Source of the DNA: Azolla caroliniana
Taxonomy: Eukaryota > Polypodiophyta
DNA length: 64,000 nt
Direction of reading: 5' to 3'
NCBI GenBank assembly: GCA_043228905.1
Contig: JBHGNT010000022.1
Span: 2,418,001-2,482,000, forward strand
Shown: positions 1-10,313 of the stretch, one piece after another
Layout of the letters: every line of letters begins with the position of its first letter
Position numbering within the stretch: position 1 is the first letter of the stretch
Notes under the pieces: generated by a model
What the model saw: only the letters and a program-made list of their open reading frames with translations
The model's database searches: none
What the model was told of the DNA's origin: nothing
Program-made: the position numbers and the translations under genes

Positions 1-419
1 TGGACCGACACCGGCGTGGCAATGAAAAGGAGTTCGAAGTCGGGAAACCAGTGCTACTATTCTAGACAAGGATGGGGAACATGCCGGGAAAGTTGCGGTT
101 TCGATGGACCGGACCGTTCTGGATCACCAAGGAGTACAATGGGTCGTATCAGCTCGGCACGTTGTCTGGAGATGTCATCGGCAAGTGGGCAAATGGATTT
201 CGGCTAAAGCCGTATAAAGGAAATATGCCAGCCAACCCGTTCAAGCGGAACCCGGAAATCCGGCAAAATGAGGAACCGACACCGACAGACGCTGCTGAAG
301 ATATTCGGACCGAGGAAGAACCGACACCGATACTGACGAAGACTATCCCGGAAAACCGACAGAAGGATCCGGTATCCACACGAACCGACCCGAACAAATC
401 GGGGGGGACCAGCAAATGA
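1..419 (+). pseudogene. RLG1a integrase C-terminal end (partial, left-truncated by window)
   Basis: This matches the last ~140 codons of the pol frame of RLG1b (24582-25000) almost base for base, so it is the C-terminal tail of a Ty3/gypsy integrase whose 5' part lies left of the window. It holds the GPF/Y-like module (LRFRWTGPFWITKEY) followed by an acidic Pro/Thr/Glu tail ending GGTSK. The frame is broken by a TAG around 61-64, where RLG1b has a CAG (Q) codon, so the copy is dead at the end of pol. No chromodomain follows, which fits an Athila/Tat-type element rather than a chromovirus. Confidence 0.9.
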
Positions 420-657
420 CGTGGTCCAAGCAAAAGGAAAAAAAAAATAATAATAATAATAATAATAAAATAAAATAAAAAATGACGTGGGCAAAATCGA
501 CGCGAATCATCGTAATGATGGGGAGATCACAAGAGGAGGGAGCGCCACCATGCAACGAAGAGGCGCCATGCATTAAAGAAGGACGTGCGCGGACTTGCTA
601 TTTAAAGCATGGAACGTGGGCACTCACACGCGGCAAACATGAAAGGACATAGTAATT
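420..657 (+). other. RLG1a spacer between pol and ORF3
   Basis: About 240 bases without a gene. It opens with an A-rich AAT/AAAAT simple repeat (~436-481) that differs in length from the same place in RLG1b (25015-25055). From ~482 on it is strongly conserved with RLG1b although neither copy has a long frame here. RLG1b lacks about 50 bases that in this copy surround the ORF3 start codon. Confidence 0.7.
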
Positions 658-3600
658 ATGGCGGGAGAGGAACATGCGCGGGAAACGAAAAAGGGCGGCT
701 CGAGGCATAACCCACTATATAAGACACAGGCCTACGAAGGGCTCACTTTTTACGAATTTTCCTACATACAGGCGCAGAAGCACATAAGAGCGACCCGACG
801 CACAGAGCACACACAGCGCGATCCCGAACTACAGGCAGCAGACGAAGAATTCGGAACAATGGTACTGTCGGAAGAGGCACGCCAATGGATGAGGGAGAAC
901 GGGTTAAAAGGATTGCTGCGGATCGCCGACGCTCCACCACACGCAGAACCAGAGCAGGCGGCAGCATCGATCGATATATCAGAAGTCATAGAAGGAGCAG
1001 TGCAGGCGCTCACGGGGATCAAAGCAGGAGGACTTCAAACAATCGAAAACCCTTCCAATGAAATCCTGTTCGAATATTTCGGGGAATACTCTATCAACAG
1101 CAAGGCGTACCGAACGCAGGGCGGAGAGAACCTGCTGTTTGAAGAAGTGGCCCGCGCTATGATGGAATACGGATTCGTGAATCCCCGTCCCCCAGCCATA
1201 GCCAAGTACCGGGCAGCGTTCTTAATAGCAGCGTACGAGGGCTTACAAATAGACTGGCTCCATTTCATAACCGAAGGATTGAAGGAGGCCATCAGAAATC
1301 TTGTGGAAGGAAACATGGGCCGGGATAGCACAATGGCTAACGGTGTTAGTCCCACCGGTGCTCCCCATCACACAAAAGAAAAGAGGTCGGCAGGAGACGA
1401 CGCCGAAAAAGGTCACAAAGCGCCGACAGATCTTGGAGAAACACACCCCCGGATGGACCCAGCAAGAAGCAGAACAGCAGGGGGAAGGACCATCCCGACA
1501 GCAACAGGAACCGGCAACAAAGGCAAAACCGGCAGGTAAAGGCAAAGGGAAAGCGGCCGAGGAGGAACCGGTAGCGCGCAAACTAATCCATATAACGCTG
1601 CGACGGCCGGAACCGGAACCAGAGGTCTCTAGACAAAAGGTCCGCCTGGTAACCGCACCGGAGGAGGAAACTGAAACAAAGGACTCATCTGAACCACTGG
1701 TAAGACTCCCAGCAAGACAAGGTCGGGAGAAACAGGCGAAAGGACCGGCTCCACCAGTGGACAGAACTCAGCAGAGGGCGCAAGGACCATCTCCAGTAGC
1801 CGAGACGGAAACAGCACCGGAACCCGTACCCAGGGAAGCAGCACCGACACCGGTTGGGCCGGACTTCAGAAAACCGGTCATCCCAGAGAAGAAGAAGGAA
1901 CAAGCGCCGGAGCCGGAGCCAGAGAAGAGGCCGGAAAATCAGCCTGGCTTAAGTGAGCAAGGCCACCCCGACACCGGAAGAACAAAGCCACAATGGCTAA
2001 GATGGCTTTCGGAGCAGTTATCGGGAGTAGTGGACCAGTTAGAGAAAGAAGAAACGTGTCGGCAACAGCTGACGCATACAACAACTCAGGAGTTGGTCGC
2101 GCTCCGAACACAGATCGAGGAAATGCAAGGGGAGCTGTTGCAAGCAAGGGAAGGAATTCAACAAGCACAAGTTGTCACCGAGCCGGTCGGGACAACAAGG
2201 AAGCAACCAGAACCGGAACCGGAACCGGTAGCCTTGCAAACCGGCCCTGAGACCGAAAAAATAATAGAAACCTTACGAGAGGAGTTACAAGCTCAGGAGG
2301 CATTAAGGGAAAGAGAAAGGGAGCAGCGGAAAGCGGTGGAGGACGACAGACGAAAAATGGAAGAAGGCCTCCGGAAAGGTCGAGCCGCTAATGACCGACT
2401 GCAAGAAGAAAAAGAGAAGCTGCAGAAGGAGAAGGACCGACTACGTCGACATGCCGAGCAAGAGATAGAACGACTGCAGGAAGAACTCCGACAACAGAAG
2501 GACCGGGACGATCGGTTAAGAGCTCAGGCATCCCGACGCCTGAAGCAGAAGACGGAGGACTTCGACCGTCTCTACCGAGATCACAAGCAGGCCGAGTCGG
2601 ACAACAAAAAACGAGCAGCAGACTACGACCGGCAAATAGAGAAGCTCAAAGAGCAGCTCAAAGAGACCCGATTAGACCTGGCTAAGGCGATGGATGAGGT
2701 CAGTGCCAACAAGGAAGCATTGTCGGCGGAAATAGCCCAAGCAACGGAGAGAAGGAAGGAATTAGAGGCGCTAAGGCGGGAAAAGCTGGACCTGACCAAG
2801 ATCAGGAATGAAGAAAAGGAAAAATCGACCTTCACGATCAGCAAACTGCAGAGTACCTATGAAAAGCAGAAAGCAGATTACGAGGCCCAGGCTCAGATAA
2901 TGGCCGACATTATAAAACGGGCAAGGAAGGAAAAGCAGGAAGCTTATGCGCATGCTAAGGCAGGGGTTGACCGGATCAAGCTCATCATGTCAGGATGGAG
3001 TACCCGAGCTCAGGCAAGCATCAATGAAAGTACGGAAAAGCTATGGAAGGAGTGGTCACAACAGGCAGCTGAGCTGCAGACACTCCGAGCGGATGCCGAG
3101 AATCGGAGGAAGACCGGTGACAAGTTCTACAAGATGGATGAGGAAAGTATCGTCGCCATTCGGGAAGAATTGTCGGAAGATTTCTACACTTTAGCGGAAG
3201 AACATCTCAAAGAAATCCGAGGGTTGGTAGAGAGGTTGGATGACGGGCAGCTCGCAACTCAGTTGGAGTTGGAGAGATACGAGCAGGACCGGTTACGACA
3301 GGAAGCGACGCCAACCACTATTGGTGAGGGAACGCGACCGGCTGAAGATGAACCAACCGACACCGAACAACCCCGACGAGGAATACCCGAAGACGAACTT
3401 GAAGAAGAGCAGGAGCGGACCGATGCCGGAGAAGAAGAAGAGCTGAGACCGGAAGACACCAGAGCAGAGGAAGGAGGCATATCGAGTCGACCAGTCGTGA
3501 CCGGAGAAAGCGACACTGGTAACAGAACAGAGCCAGGAACGGAGGGAGAATAGGAAGATCCCGGACGAAGAGGTGAGGAAGCACCGGCACCACAGAATCA

Positions 3601-3742
3601 AGCAGAGCCGGAGCAGCAAATTTTTACAGAACAGCCCACCGAACCGGAGGTCGGAGACCAGGCAGGCAAGGAACAGGAACAGGAGGAAGAAGCACCACTT
3701 GACACCATCGAGCAGAGTGTGCTCGATATTTTGGAGGAAGAC
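658..3742 (+). pseudogene. RLG1a ORF3: large coiled-coil protein 3' of pol (broken by two lesions)
   Basis: An extra gene between integrase and 3' LTR, about 1,030 codons if uninterrupted. The ATG at 658 opens 293 codons. Comparison with RLG1b shows 5 bases missing near 1306-1312, which moves the frame, and reading continues in a second frame to a TAG at 3551 (CAG in RLG1b); the shared terminator is a TGA at ~3740. Order: a ~215-residue globular-looking N domain (motifs GLTFYEFSYIQ and IDWLHFITEGLKEAI), a Pro/Glu-rich linker rich in PEPEPE, a ~400-residue Glu/Lys/Arg/Gln coiled coil (about 2230-3300; e.g. EKLQKEKDRLRRHAEQ), and an acidic tail. No signal peptide, membrane segment or nuclease motif is visible. 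Position matches the env-like slot of Athila elements, but nothing in it looks like an envelope. Function unknown. Confidence 0.8.
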
Positions 3743-3795
3743 TGAGGCCGGGAGTGGATTCGAAGTGCAAGGCACTTTCCCACGGGCGTGCCATG

Positions 3796-4168
3796 TGTTG
3801 GCCGGTTAGAAGAGCAAGGACAAGTGGGAAGGCAGAATCGGATCAGATAATAGGAAGTAAATAATAGTAGAATTATTATTCGGAGGGACGGATCCGGTAC
3901 AGTTGTACCGATCCGGATCCGGACCGATTCGGATGTCGGTTGCCTAAGCGCACCGATTGTAACCTTGCCGGATGCCTATAAAAGGATCCGATGATTTGTA
4001 AAGTGTTTTGACGGAAGTAATACAATAGTGATTATTGCGTATTTATCTGTATCTCGTATTGTTTGCCGTCCGTGCTTAATTGTAATCATCTTATGCGTGT
4101 AACCTAGCATCCAATCCTTACCACCCCTTTGCTTAATTGTTGAGGCTAGTCCGGCCAGACAGACAACA
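3796..4168 (+). repeat. RLG1a 3' LTR
   Basis: 373 bp, TGTTGGCCGG at the start and CAGACAGACAACA at the end, aligning with both LTRs of RLG1b. It contains a TATA-like GCCTATAAAAGGATCC block. Relative to RLG1b, a short segment near 4130 (the GGAGAAGTGTCGGGTAGACACC stretch, in R/U5) is replaced by a repeat of GCTTAATTGTTGAGG. The 5' partner LTR is outside the window; the right flank begins CATGT. Confidence 0.88.
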
Positions 4169-4635
4169 CATGTGTGGGCGCATGCAACTGAACGTAGAGG
4201 CCATGCAGCTAAAGTAAAGTTCATGTGTGGACGCATGCAATTAAGGAAGCGAGGTGGGAAAAGGAAGGGGGCAGGATAGAGGACCGGAAAGAAATCTATC
4301 ACGAAAATTCCTAACCCTAATATTTTTCTTATCGAAGCCATCTCTCGAAAGAACCCTAATTTTTCTCATCTAAGTCATATCAATTAGGAATCCATAAACC
4401 TTAATTTTTTCTTATCTAAGCCATATCTCACAAAGCCTAAACCTTTTGTAATCCCAATCTTGGGATAGATTGTAACTTTCTTTTCCTTTGCTAATGAAAA
4501 ATTATTAAATTTTCTCATTTCCGTTAATTCTTAAAGTATAAACGCACGAATTTGATATCCTCTGGTCGAAGGCTCTAGGGTCCTGCCTCAAGTTCACGTG
4601 TTTTTGTCGTATTTTTGCGACAACATGTTCTTTCT
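4169..4635. other. Non-coding flank with short imperfect direct repeats
   Basis: About 470 AT-rich bases with no gene I can support. A CATGTGTGGRCGCATGCAA unit occurs twice (~4169 and ~4221). A block around CCTAATTTTTCTTATCTAAGCC is repeated about three times between 4310 and 4440. It may be old LTR or UTR debris, but I found no partner copy. Confidence 0.5.
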
Positions 4636-4776
4636 AGTGAAGTTGAACTGGTGTATGTTTTGATGGATTGGCAAACTACCAATATCTTCACCAAACCTCT
4701 TGGCATGGACAAGTTGCTACAATTCTCGAGTGCGCTTGGTTTGCAACACCTCGACTAGCCAAACTTGAGGGGGAGG
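4636..4776 (+). pseudogene. Relic of a copia RNase H C-terminus plus polypurine tract
   Basis: Read on the plus strand this gives a degraded copy of the C-terminal RNase H tail seen in COP4: TTNIFTKPLGMDKLLQFSS is followed by a stop in the motif corresponding to HHLDVSNLRGRN and by a polypurine TTGAGGGGGAGGA. It is a fragment of an old plus-strand Ty1/copia element. The LTR expected right after the purine tract is not recognisable. Confidence 0.75.
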
Positions 4777-4915
4777 AATAGTGAATGCAGTGGAAGAGAC
4801 CAGAAAGCCGAATCGAATGAAGTGTTCGATTTCTGGATGGCTAAAGAAGCTGAAGACAGATCCGGGGGGAGTAACCAAAGGAATGAGCCCAAGATGGAGA
4901 CAACCAAATGAGGGG
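4777..4915 (+). other. Host DNA of the CHR-A insertion (left side)
   Basis: Purine-rich sequence ending in AGGGG (4911-4915), the left target duplication of CHR-A; the matching AGGGG is at 30121-30125, where the interrupted sequence resumes (30121-30268). No gene is recognisable on either side. Confidence 0.6.
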
Positions 4916-5124
4916 TATCAAGACTCGAGAATAGGAGAGAGAAACATAAGATGACAATAGAAGGTATATATATAGAGAGAGAGTACACTATAAATGGAAA
5001 GAGAGTTTATATTATAAGAGAGCAAGGATTACAAAGAGTAGGCTAAGGGGCTACAAATTGGTGTTGAACCGAATGAGTTGTGATGAATGAATAGAAACCT
5101 ATTTAAAGGTCCTTATGGAGTATT

Positions 5125-5250
5125 CTAGAATGTTCTAGAATATTTTAGTTATTTATGATATTTAATATAATTATGGAATATCCTAGAATGTTCTAGAATA
5201 CTCTAGAATGTTCTGGAATACTCTAGAATGTTCTAGAATACTCTAAATAT
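5125..5250. repeat. GAATRTTCTAGA / heat-shock-element-like cluster in the CHR-A LTR
   Basis: Within U3 of the left LTR the unit TTCTAGAATGTTCTAGAATA recurs about five times in 120 bases. Alternating GAA and TTC triplets are the form of heat-shock elements, so stress-responsive transcription is possible; this is inference. The right LTR has fewer units (8750-8835), and the CHR-B LTR has a short version (TTTCTAGAATGTTCCAGAGA near 34650 and 39948). Confidence 0.5.
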
Positions 5251-5281
5251 CTTGTAATAACTAATAATACATTAATTATAA

Positions 5282-7357
5282 TTATACATCATATATGTTC
5301 TTATAATGGTTAAAGGTCGAACAAATAGACCAAGACGTCTTGGGTTCGAATACTTGTAAGGCCAAAATGTATGTCTTCATGACATTATCCCACCCTTTTC
5401 GACGACGAGTTCCATTAGTCGGAAGACAAGATTTCGAACTTGGCTTATGGGGATATTTGCTGTGAAACGCAGGAACCATTTCAGAGGCATTGGCAAGATT
5501 CTCGAGAGGTTCCCATGTTCGATCATTAGGTGTATATCCTAACCAATCAACAAAATAATACAATTTGTTGTGAACGATCTTGGAATCGAGAATGGCAGCA
5601 ACTACATATTTGGAGCCATCCGAAATTTCAATTGGAGGTGGGGGAGATTAAGACGGCCTAGAATAAAGCTGGTTGTGTACGGCTCCAAAAGTGAAACATG
5701 GAAGACCGGGTGAAGATGCATATGAGGAGGAAGATCAAGGCGAAATGCCACATCATTGATCTTACCAGATATCACATATGGGCCAAAACGTTGATAATCC
5801 AATTTGCAGCAAGGTCGGGTTGTTTTAATGCGACCTTGTAAAAGCCATACTCGATCTCCCACTTGAAACGTGGTTGATGAATCACGTCAATGACGGTCAG
5901 CAACCTTCTTCTGAGTGTTTTGAGCATCACATAAATGGTGCAAAAGGATATCTTGAACTTCTTAGAGTCGGGCGAGCCGATCTTCAGCAGCCAGGTTTGT
6001 CGGGAGTTTGGGATGTTGAAGCATAGTCCAATGAGAATGGTACCCAATGTTTGCAAAAAATGGGGAATATCGAGTAGAAGAATGTTCTGAGTTGTTGTAA
6101 GAAAATTCCGCTAAATGTAATAGATCAACCCAATCATCTTGTTGATAGTTGACAAAACAACGAAGATATTGTTCTATTGTTTGGTTGGTGCACTCACTAT
6201 GTCAATTAGTTTTTGGATGGTAGCCGGAAGAGAGTTTGCAAGAAGTATGTAAGAGTTTGAACATGTGCCGCAAAATTTTTGAGATGAACTGGGAACCCCG
6301 ATCACTGATAATATCATCAGGAAGACCATGATGCTGAAACACCTCTCGGATGTCTCTTGGCTCGTAATGGCCTTTGTGGAGGGAAGAAAATGTGCCATCT
6401 TGGTAAAACGATCTACTACCGTGAGAATAAAATCAAAACCCTTGGAAGGTGGTAGATCCGTAATGAAGTCCAATGAAATAGATTTCCATGGACTCTTAGG
6501 AATAGGCATTGGCTATAATAAGCCATATGGATGATGTCGAGGTTTTTTGGATCGATAACATGTATCACAACTACGAATATAATCCTTAACAAAATGGCGA
6601 AGTCGTGGCCACCATTACCTTCGAGAAATTAACGCCAAAGTCTTGTGGATGCCGAAATGTCTAACCATTGGTGTGTCATGACATTGTTGCAAGACTTGGA
6701 GTTGAGAAGGACCATTAGGCACATATAAGAGATTTTGTCGAAAAAGTAAACCATTATGCCAATTGAATTGGTTGTAGTCTTGACGAGGATTTTGAGATTG
6801 TGAACAAGAAGCACGATCTCGGATAATATGTTTCAGAATATCTTGGGTGAATTCATCAATCTCAATATGCTCCTAAATGGAGTCCAAAAGACTTGAATCC
6901 CGGGGTGTATCTATAGCATAAAAGGCCATTAGTTATAGATGGTCAGGACCCAAGAGGATTTGCTTCTGACTTTCAAATGCATCAGAGAGGGCGCCAGAAA
7001 GTCCGAATAGTCGTTCGGATAATGAATTGCATCTACGCCTGGATCTTGCCCAAGAGTTCACATCAACGGGAAGGTTTGGCACCTCTTTCTTTCTTTCTCT
7101 CTCTCTCTATGAATGGGTAAAATACCCCTCTTTTCTTTTGTTATAAACCAATTGTCGGCCTCTCCTGGTTGAAGTTCCATATATGAACACCAAGATAAAG
7201 CATCTTCTTTTCCTTGTTGCATCCCAGGGCGATATAGAATTACAAAATCAAAACGAGTTAAGAACTACGCCCAACGAGCTTGTCGATGACTCAAGACTCG
7301 AGCACTTTGGAAGTACGTTAGATTTTTGTGATCATTATAGACAATGATTTGTTGAGA
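5282..7357 (-). pseudogene. CHR-A pol remnant: integrase with chromodomain
   Basis: Reading from 7357 down: RNase H end (~7260-7340), a broken zinc-finger region (~6600-6950), the integrase core (6174-6509: SISLDFITDLPPSKGFDFIL with a DDE first Asp), the C-terminal GDRVWLLQGRIKTTRPC module (5602-5862) and a chromodomain (5410-5563: YYFVDWLGYTPNDRTWEPLE). Several frameshifts and stops. The last frame runs on into the LTR to ~5282. Near 7350-7360 the sequence jumps from RNase H directly to the pol N-terminus; the segment matching CHR-B ~36595-38230 (protease, RT) is absent. Confidence 0.85.
5301..5365 (+). other. tRNA-like block (A/B-box-like) in the CHR-A 3' LTR, antisense to the element
   Basis: TAATGGTTAAAGG (A-box/D-arm-like), a hairpin GGTCGAACAAATAGACC, and GGGTTCGAATACTTG (T-arm/B-box-like, consensus GGTTCGANTCC) lie in tRNA order and spacing. 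A paired acceptor stem is not convincing, so this is not a functional tRNA gene. The same arrangement is present in the other CHR-A LTR (30042-30102), both CHR-B LTRs and the solo LTR at 48.1 kb. Confidence 0.6.
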
Positions 7358-8446
7358 CATGTACTAGAGAGGTACTTTTAGTACTAACTATTACTTGGGC
7401 TAAGAACACATTGCTAACTTGTTTCACTAATGGGTTGCATATATCTCGGGTTGTCCAACCAAATGGGTCCTATTTTGGTTGGACTTAGTCGTTTAACTCT
7501 TCTTCTAACTGACTAAGGACATCAAATTTGTTCGATAGCTTTGGGCTATTTGTACTATTAGGACCATAAGATATTCCAACTGAAATAGACTCGGGTTTAG
7601 TACAATTAGAACTAGCAACTATTTGCTTTACTCATCATCTTGGCCTTCTACCACACTTAACTTAGATATTTGGGGTAGAGTTGCGACCACTGAAGCATAA
7701 GTTTCTATTGGTCGGAAGCGTAACATTTGTTGGCACTTCGAATGCCGCTCAAATAACCGATTATCATATCGCATGGCCCGACTTACTACTTCAGTAAGAG
7801 ATTTTGGATCATCATTGAAGGTAAGAAGTAAATTCTTCACATCATTGCGCAAACCTTGACGAAAGTGGTCCATAAATTCTGCCTCGTCCCATGGAATATC
7901 ACATGCTAGAAGACAAAAATCTGCAACATAAGCGGAAGCAAGACAATCTCCTTGTCGTAATTGCCGAATTTCATTTATTGCGGTCCTCATACTATCAGTG
8001 TCTCCAAAGTTGGCTTGGAACTCATTAATAAACCCTTCAAAATATCTAATAATGGTGAGTGCTTCTCTAGGAGTGGTGCAAACAATGCTAATGCGGTACC
8101 CATTAACAAGGTACCAACTAGTCCCACATGAGCAACATCAGTTAGGTAATGGCTAGGATGCAATTTAATCACAAGTTGTACCTGATTTAAAAATCCACGA
8201 AATTGAGACCTTGTACAATCAAACTTGACCGACAGACTAATCTTGGGTTCCTTCAGCAAGGTTTGAACTTCCGCCGCTTGTCGTTGCAATAGACTAGTCT
8301 CCAATTGCCGGACCCGTTGAGATAATTCTTCATCTTGTTGTACTTTCTAAGCACTTACTTGTTATAGGTCTCCCAAAAAAATTGGTTGTTAGCATGTCGA
8401 GCTCGGAGAGAACACACATATATTCTTGCTTGCTGACAGACTCCAT
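7358..8446 (-). pseudogene. CHR-A gag and truncated pol N-terminus
   Basis: The likely gag start is the ATG at 8444-8446 (MESVSKQEY). Two frames (7987-8304 and 7628-7990) hold the retrotransposon gag domain, e.g. SQFRGFLNQVQLVIKLHPSH and GDCLASAYVADFCLL, parallel to CHR-B gag. The CCHC knuckle is not preserved. GTTAAAC, the candidate shift heptamer found in CHR-B, is also present here (7491-7497). The pol frame that follows is cut off before the protease active site. Confidence 0.8.
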
Positions 8447-8526
8447 AGTTGCGAGAGAAAATTGCTAGATTTGCTTGAATAAGGTTAAGATAAGAAGAAG
8501 AAGTTGGAGAAGAAGAAAAGAGAGAT

Positions 8527-8539
8527 ATTCGGTTCAAAC
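8527..8539 (-). promoter_or_regulatory. CHR-A primer-binding site (self-priming type)
   Basis: Immediately internal to the 5' LTR the element strand reads GTTTGAACCGAAT. No tRNA 3' end (TGG...) fits. Its TTGAACCGAAT is the exact complement of 11 bases (ATTCGGTTCAA, minus strand of 8692-8702) that lie about 31 nt below a TATA-like box in the LTR, the place where transcription should begin. Confidence 0.7.
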
Positions 8540-8896
8540 TATCGAGAATTGAGAATAGGAGAGATAAAGATAAGATGAAAATAGAATGTAAAGAGAGAGA
8601 GAGAGAGCAACAACACAAGAAATGGAAAGAGAGTTTATATTATAAGAGAGCAAGGATTACAAAGAGTAGGCTAAGGGGCTACAAACTGGTGTTGAACCGA
8701 ATTAGTTGGGATGAATGAATAGACACCTATTTAGAGGTCCTTATGGAGTATTCTAGAATGTTCTAGAGTATTTTAGATATTTATGATATTTAATATAATC
8801 ATCGAATATCCTAGAATATTCTAGAATACTCTAAATATCTTGTAATAACTAATAATATATTTATTATAACTATACATCATATATGTTATTATAATG
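8540..8896 (-). repeat. CHR-A 5' LTR, part 1 (interrupted by COP1)
   Basis: Aligns with 4916 onward up to the point where COP1 enters after TAATG (8892-8896). The rest of the LTR resumes at 30040. It includes the (GA)n tract 8594-8607 and the predicted promoter. Confidence 0.88.
8692..8733 (-). promoter_or_regulatory. CHR-A LTR core promoter and transcript 5' end
   Basis: On the minus strand a TATA-like TAAATAGG starts at 8733 (TTTAAATAGG in the better-preserved 3' LTR); 31 bases downstream lies ATTCGGTTCAA (8702-8692), complementary to the site at 8527-8537. The start point is inferred from TATA spacing, not from mapped transcripts. Confidence 0.6.
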
Positions 8897-9323
8897 TGTG
8901 AAAAGAACAACGTGCGCAAGCAACAGAAAGCAGAACGTAGGAAAACACAAGTTTAATGGAGAGCTTGGACACACATAGTACGCGGGAGAGACAGACAGAG
9001 AGAGAGAATACACATGACTCAATTCAAAAAATAATACTCAATCTGTACATAGAATGTGCTCAGTGAGCTTTTTTATACCAAGTCCATACGAACTGACAAA
9101 AGTATTGACATGTACTTCAATGCTTATAACTGAGCTCTACACTAACTCCTAAAATATATTCCTAACTGGAATATCTTTCCAACAGCCTCGCAGTTTATGC
9201 ACCGCTACGGCTTCTCGTTGCGCACCGGTTTACGCACCGGTCCGGCCTAACCGATCGGTCCCAACTGATCCGGTTCTCGGCTTGCACAGCCGATCCAGCC
9301 AATGTTGAGCTTGTATCTCAACA
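8897..9323 (-). repeat. COP1 3' LTR
   Basis: 427 bp, followed on its internal side by the purine tract. Contains a repeated ACCGGTTTACGCACCGG motif (~9223-9240) and a short (GA)n run. Confidence 0.9.
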
Positions 9324-9337
9324 CTCCCCCCCAAGCT
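9324..9337 (-). other. COP1 polypurine tract
   Basis: On the element strand AGCTTGGGGGGGAG directly precedes the 3' LTR; it is the expected plus-strand primer for reverse transcription. Confidence 0.85.
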
Positions 9338-10313
9338 CAACTTGAGGCTCTTTTGGTTCATCCGGATCACCGCTCTGGTTTCTTCTAGCTTCACGCCTCG
9401 CTCGTGCTCCTCGATCCTTTCGGTCGGCTTGTGTGCTCGTGCGGCCCTTCTCAGCGCCCTTGTTGTCGCGGTGTTGGGGCCTCTTTGGCTTCCCTTTCTT
9501 ACGCTTGGCCCTCAGTTGATTCGGCGTCTCCGAATCAAACATCCGAACAGAATCAGCTTCCTCCGATCGGTTTTCGCTCTCATTCGAGTTGGCTTCATGG
9601 TCCTTCCGCTCCTTTCCTGCTCCCTTCTGTGGTCTTCCGGGGCTTCTCTCCCCCTCATGTTCAGCACATCGAGGTGTCGCAACCCAAGCACACCCGAGAA
9701 TTCCCGCAACTTGTCAAGAGCAAGGGGCTTGGTGAAAATGTTACCGGTCTGCTGATCCGTCGGAACATACTGAAGTTCGACTTCACTAGAGAGGATACGC
9801 GTGCAGAAAAGTGGTGGTGCACCTCAATGTGCTTAGTTCGGGCATGGCAACAACTGCTTCTCTATACTCGGTTGTGGTACTCGACAGTGCAACAGTCGGC
9901 TGCTTCTTGCTACTCCACATGATCGCGGCGCTCCAAAGACAGAACGCGAATCCGGATGTGGATCGGCGATCGCTGGCGTTTCCGGCCCAATTAACATCAG
10001 TGTAACCGACTAACTGCGTGGCAACATCGGTCCGATATAGTAGCCCCCAGTCCTTAGTGCCACTAATGTACCAGAGTATGCGTTGTGCGCACTAAAGGTG
10101 CTCCTCGGTTGGTCGCGCCATGAACTGACTAATCACACTGACTGGGTAATTGAGGTTTGGTCGAGTGATAGTCAAGTAGATGAGGCTTCTGTCAATCTAT
10201 CGGAACCTCTTCGGGTCACAAATTTTTCTGGAGTTGGGGCGAAGCTTGACGATTCTATCTAAAGGAGTCGAGACGGACTTAGAATCTGCCATCCCGAACT
10301 TGAAGAGGATACC
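9338..10313 (-). pseudogene. COP1 RNase H and charged C-terminal extension (fragment)
   Basis: Degraded continuation of pol: RT end at ~10180-10313, RNase H, the motif RHLDVLNMRGRE (~9660), then a ~100-codon Arg/Lys/Asp/Glu-rich extension (9339-9600; RKDRGARARREARRN) just before the purine tract. The same extension is in COP4. Multiple stops. COP2 cuts the gene at 10314 (duplication ATACC). Confidence 0.78.

Larger units (their letters stand above)
4916..5384 (-). repeat. CHR-A 3' LTR
   Basis: 469 bp. On the plus strand it runs from TATCAAGACTCGAG to CTTCATGACA; on the element strand it begins TGTCATGAAG. The terminal CA is mutated (reads TA) in both LTRs. It contains a TATA-like TTTAAATAGG (minus strand, ~5100-5112) and clustered TTCTAGAATGTTCTAGAATA repeats (~5125-5245). 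It aligns with 8540-8896 plus 30045-30120. Confidence 0.88.

Noticed and set aside
658-3742. ORF3 as an envelope gene
   Set aside because: No signal peptide, membrane segment, cysteine pattern or glycosylation-rich ectodomain visible; the main feature is a soluble coiled coil.
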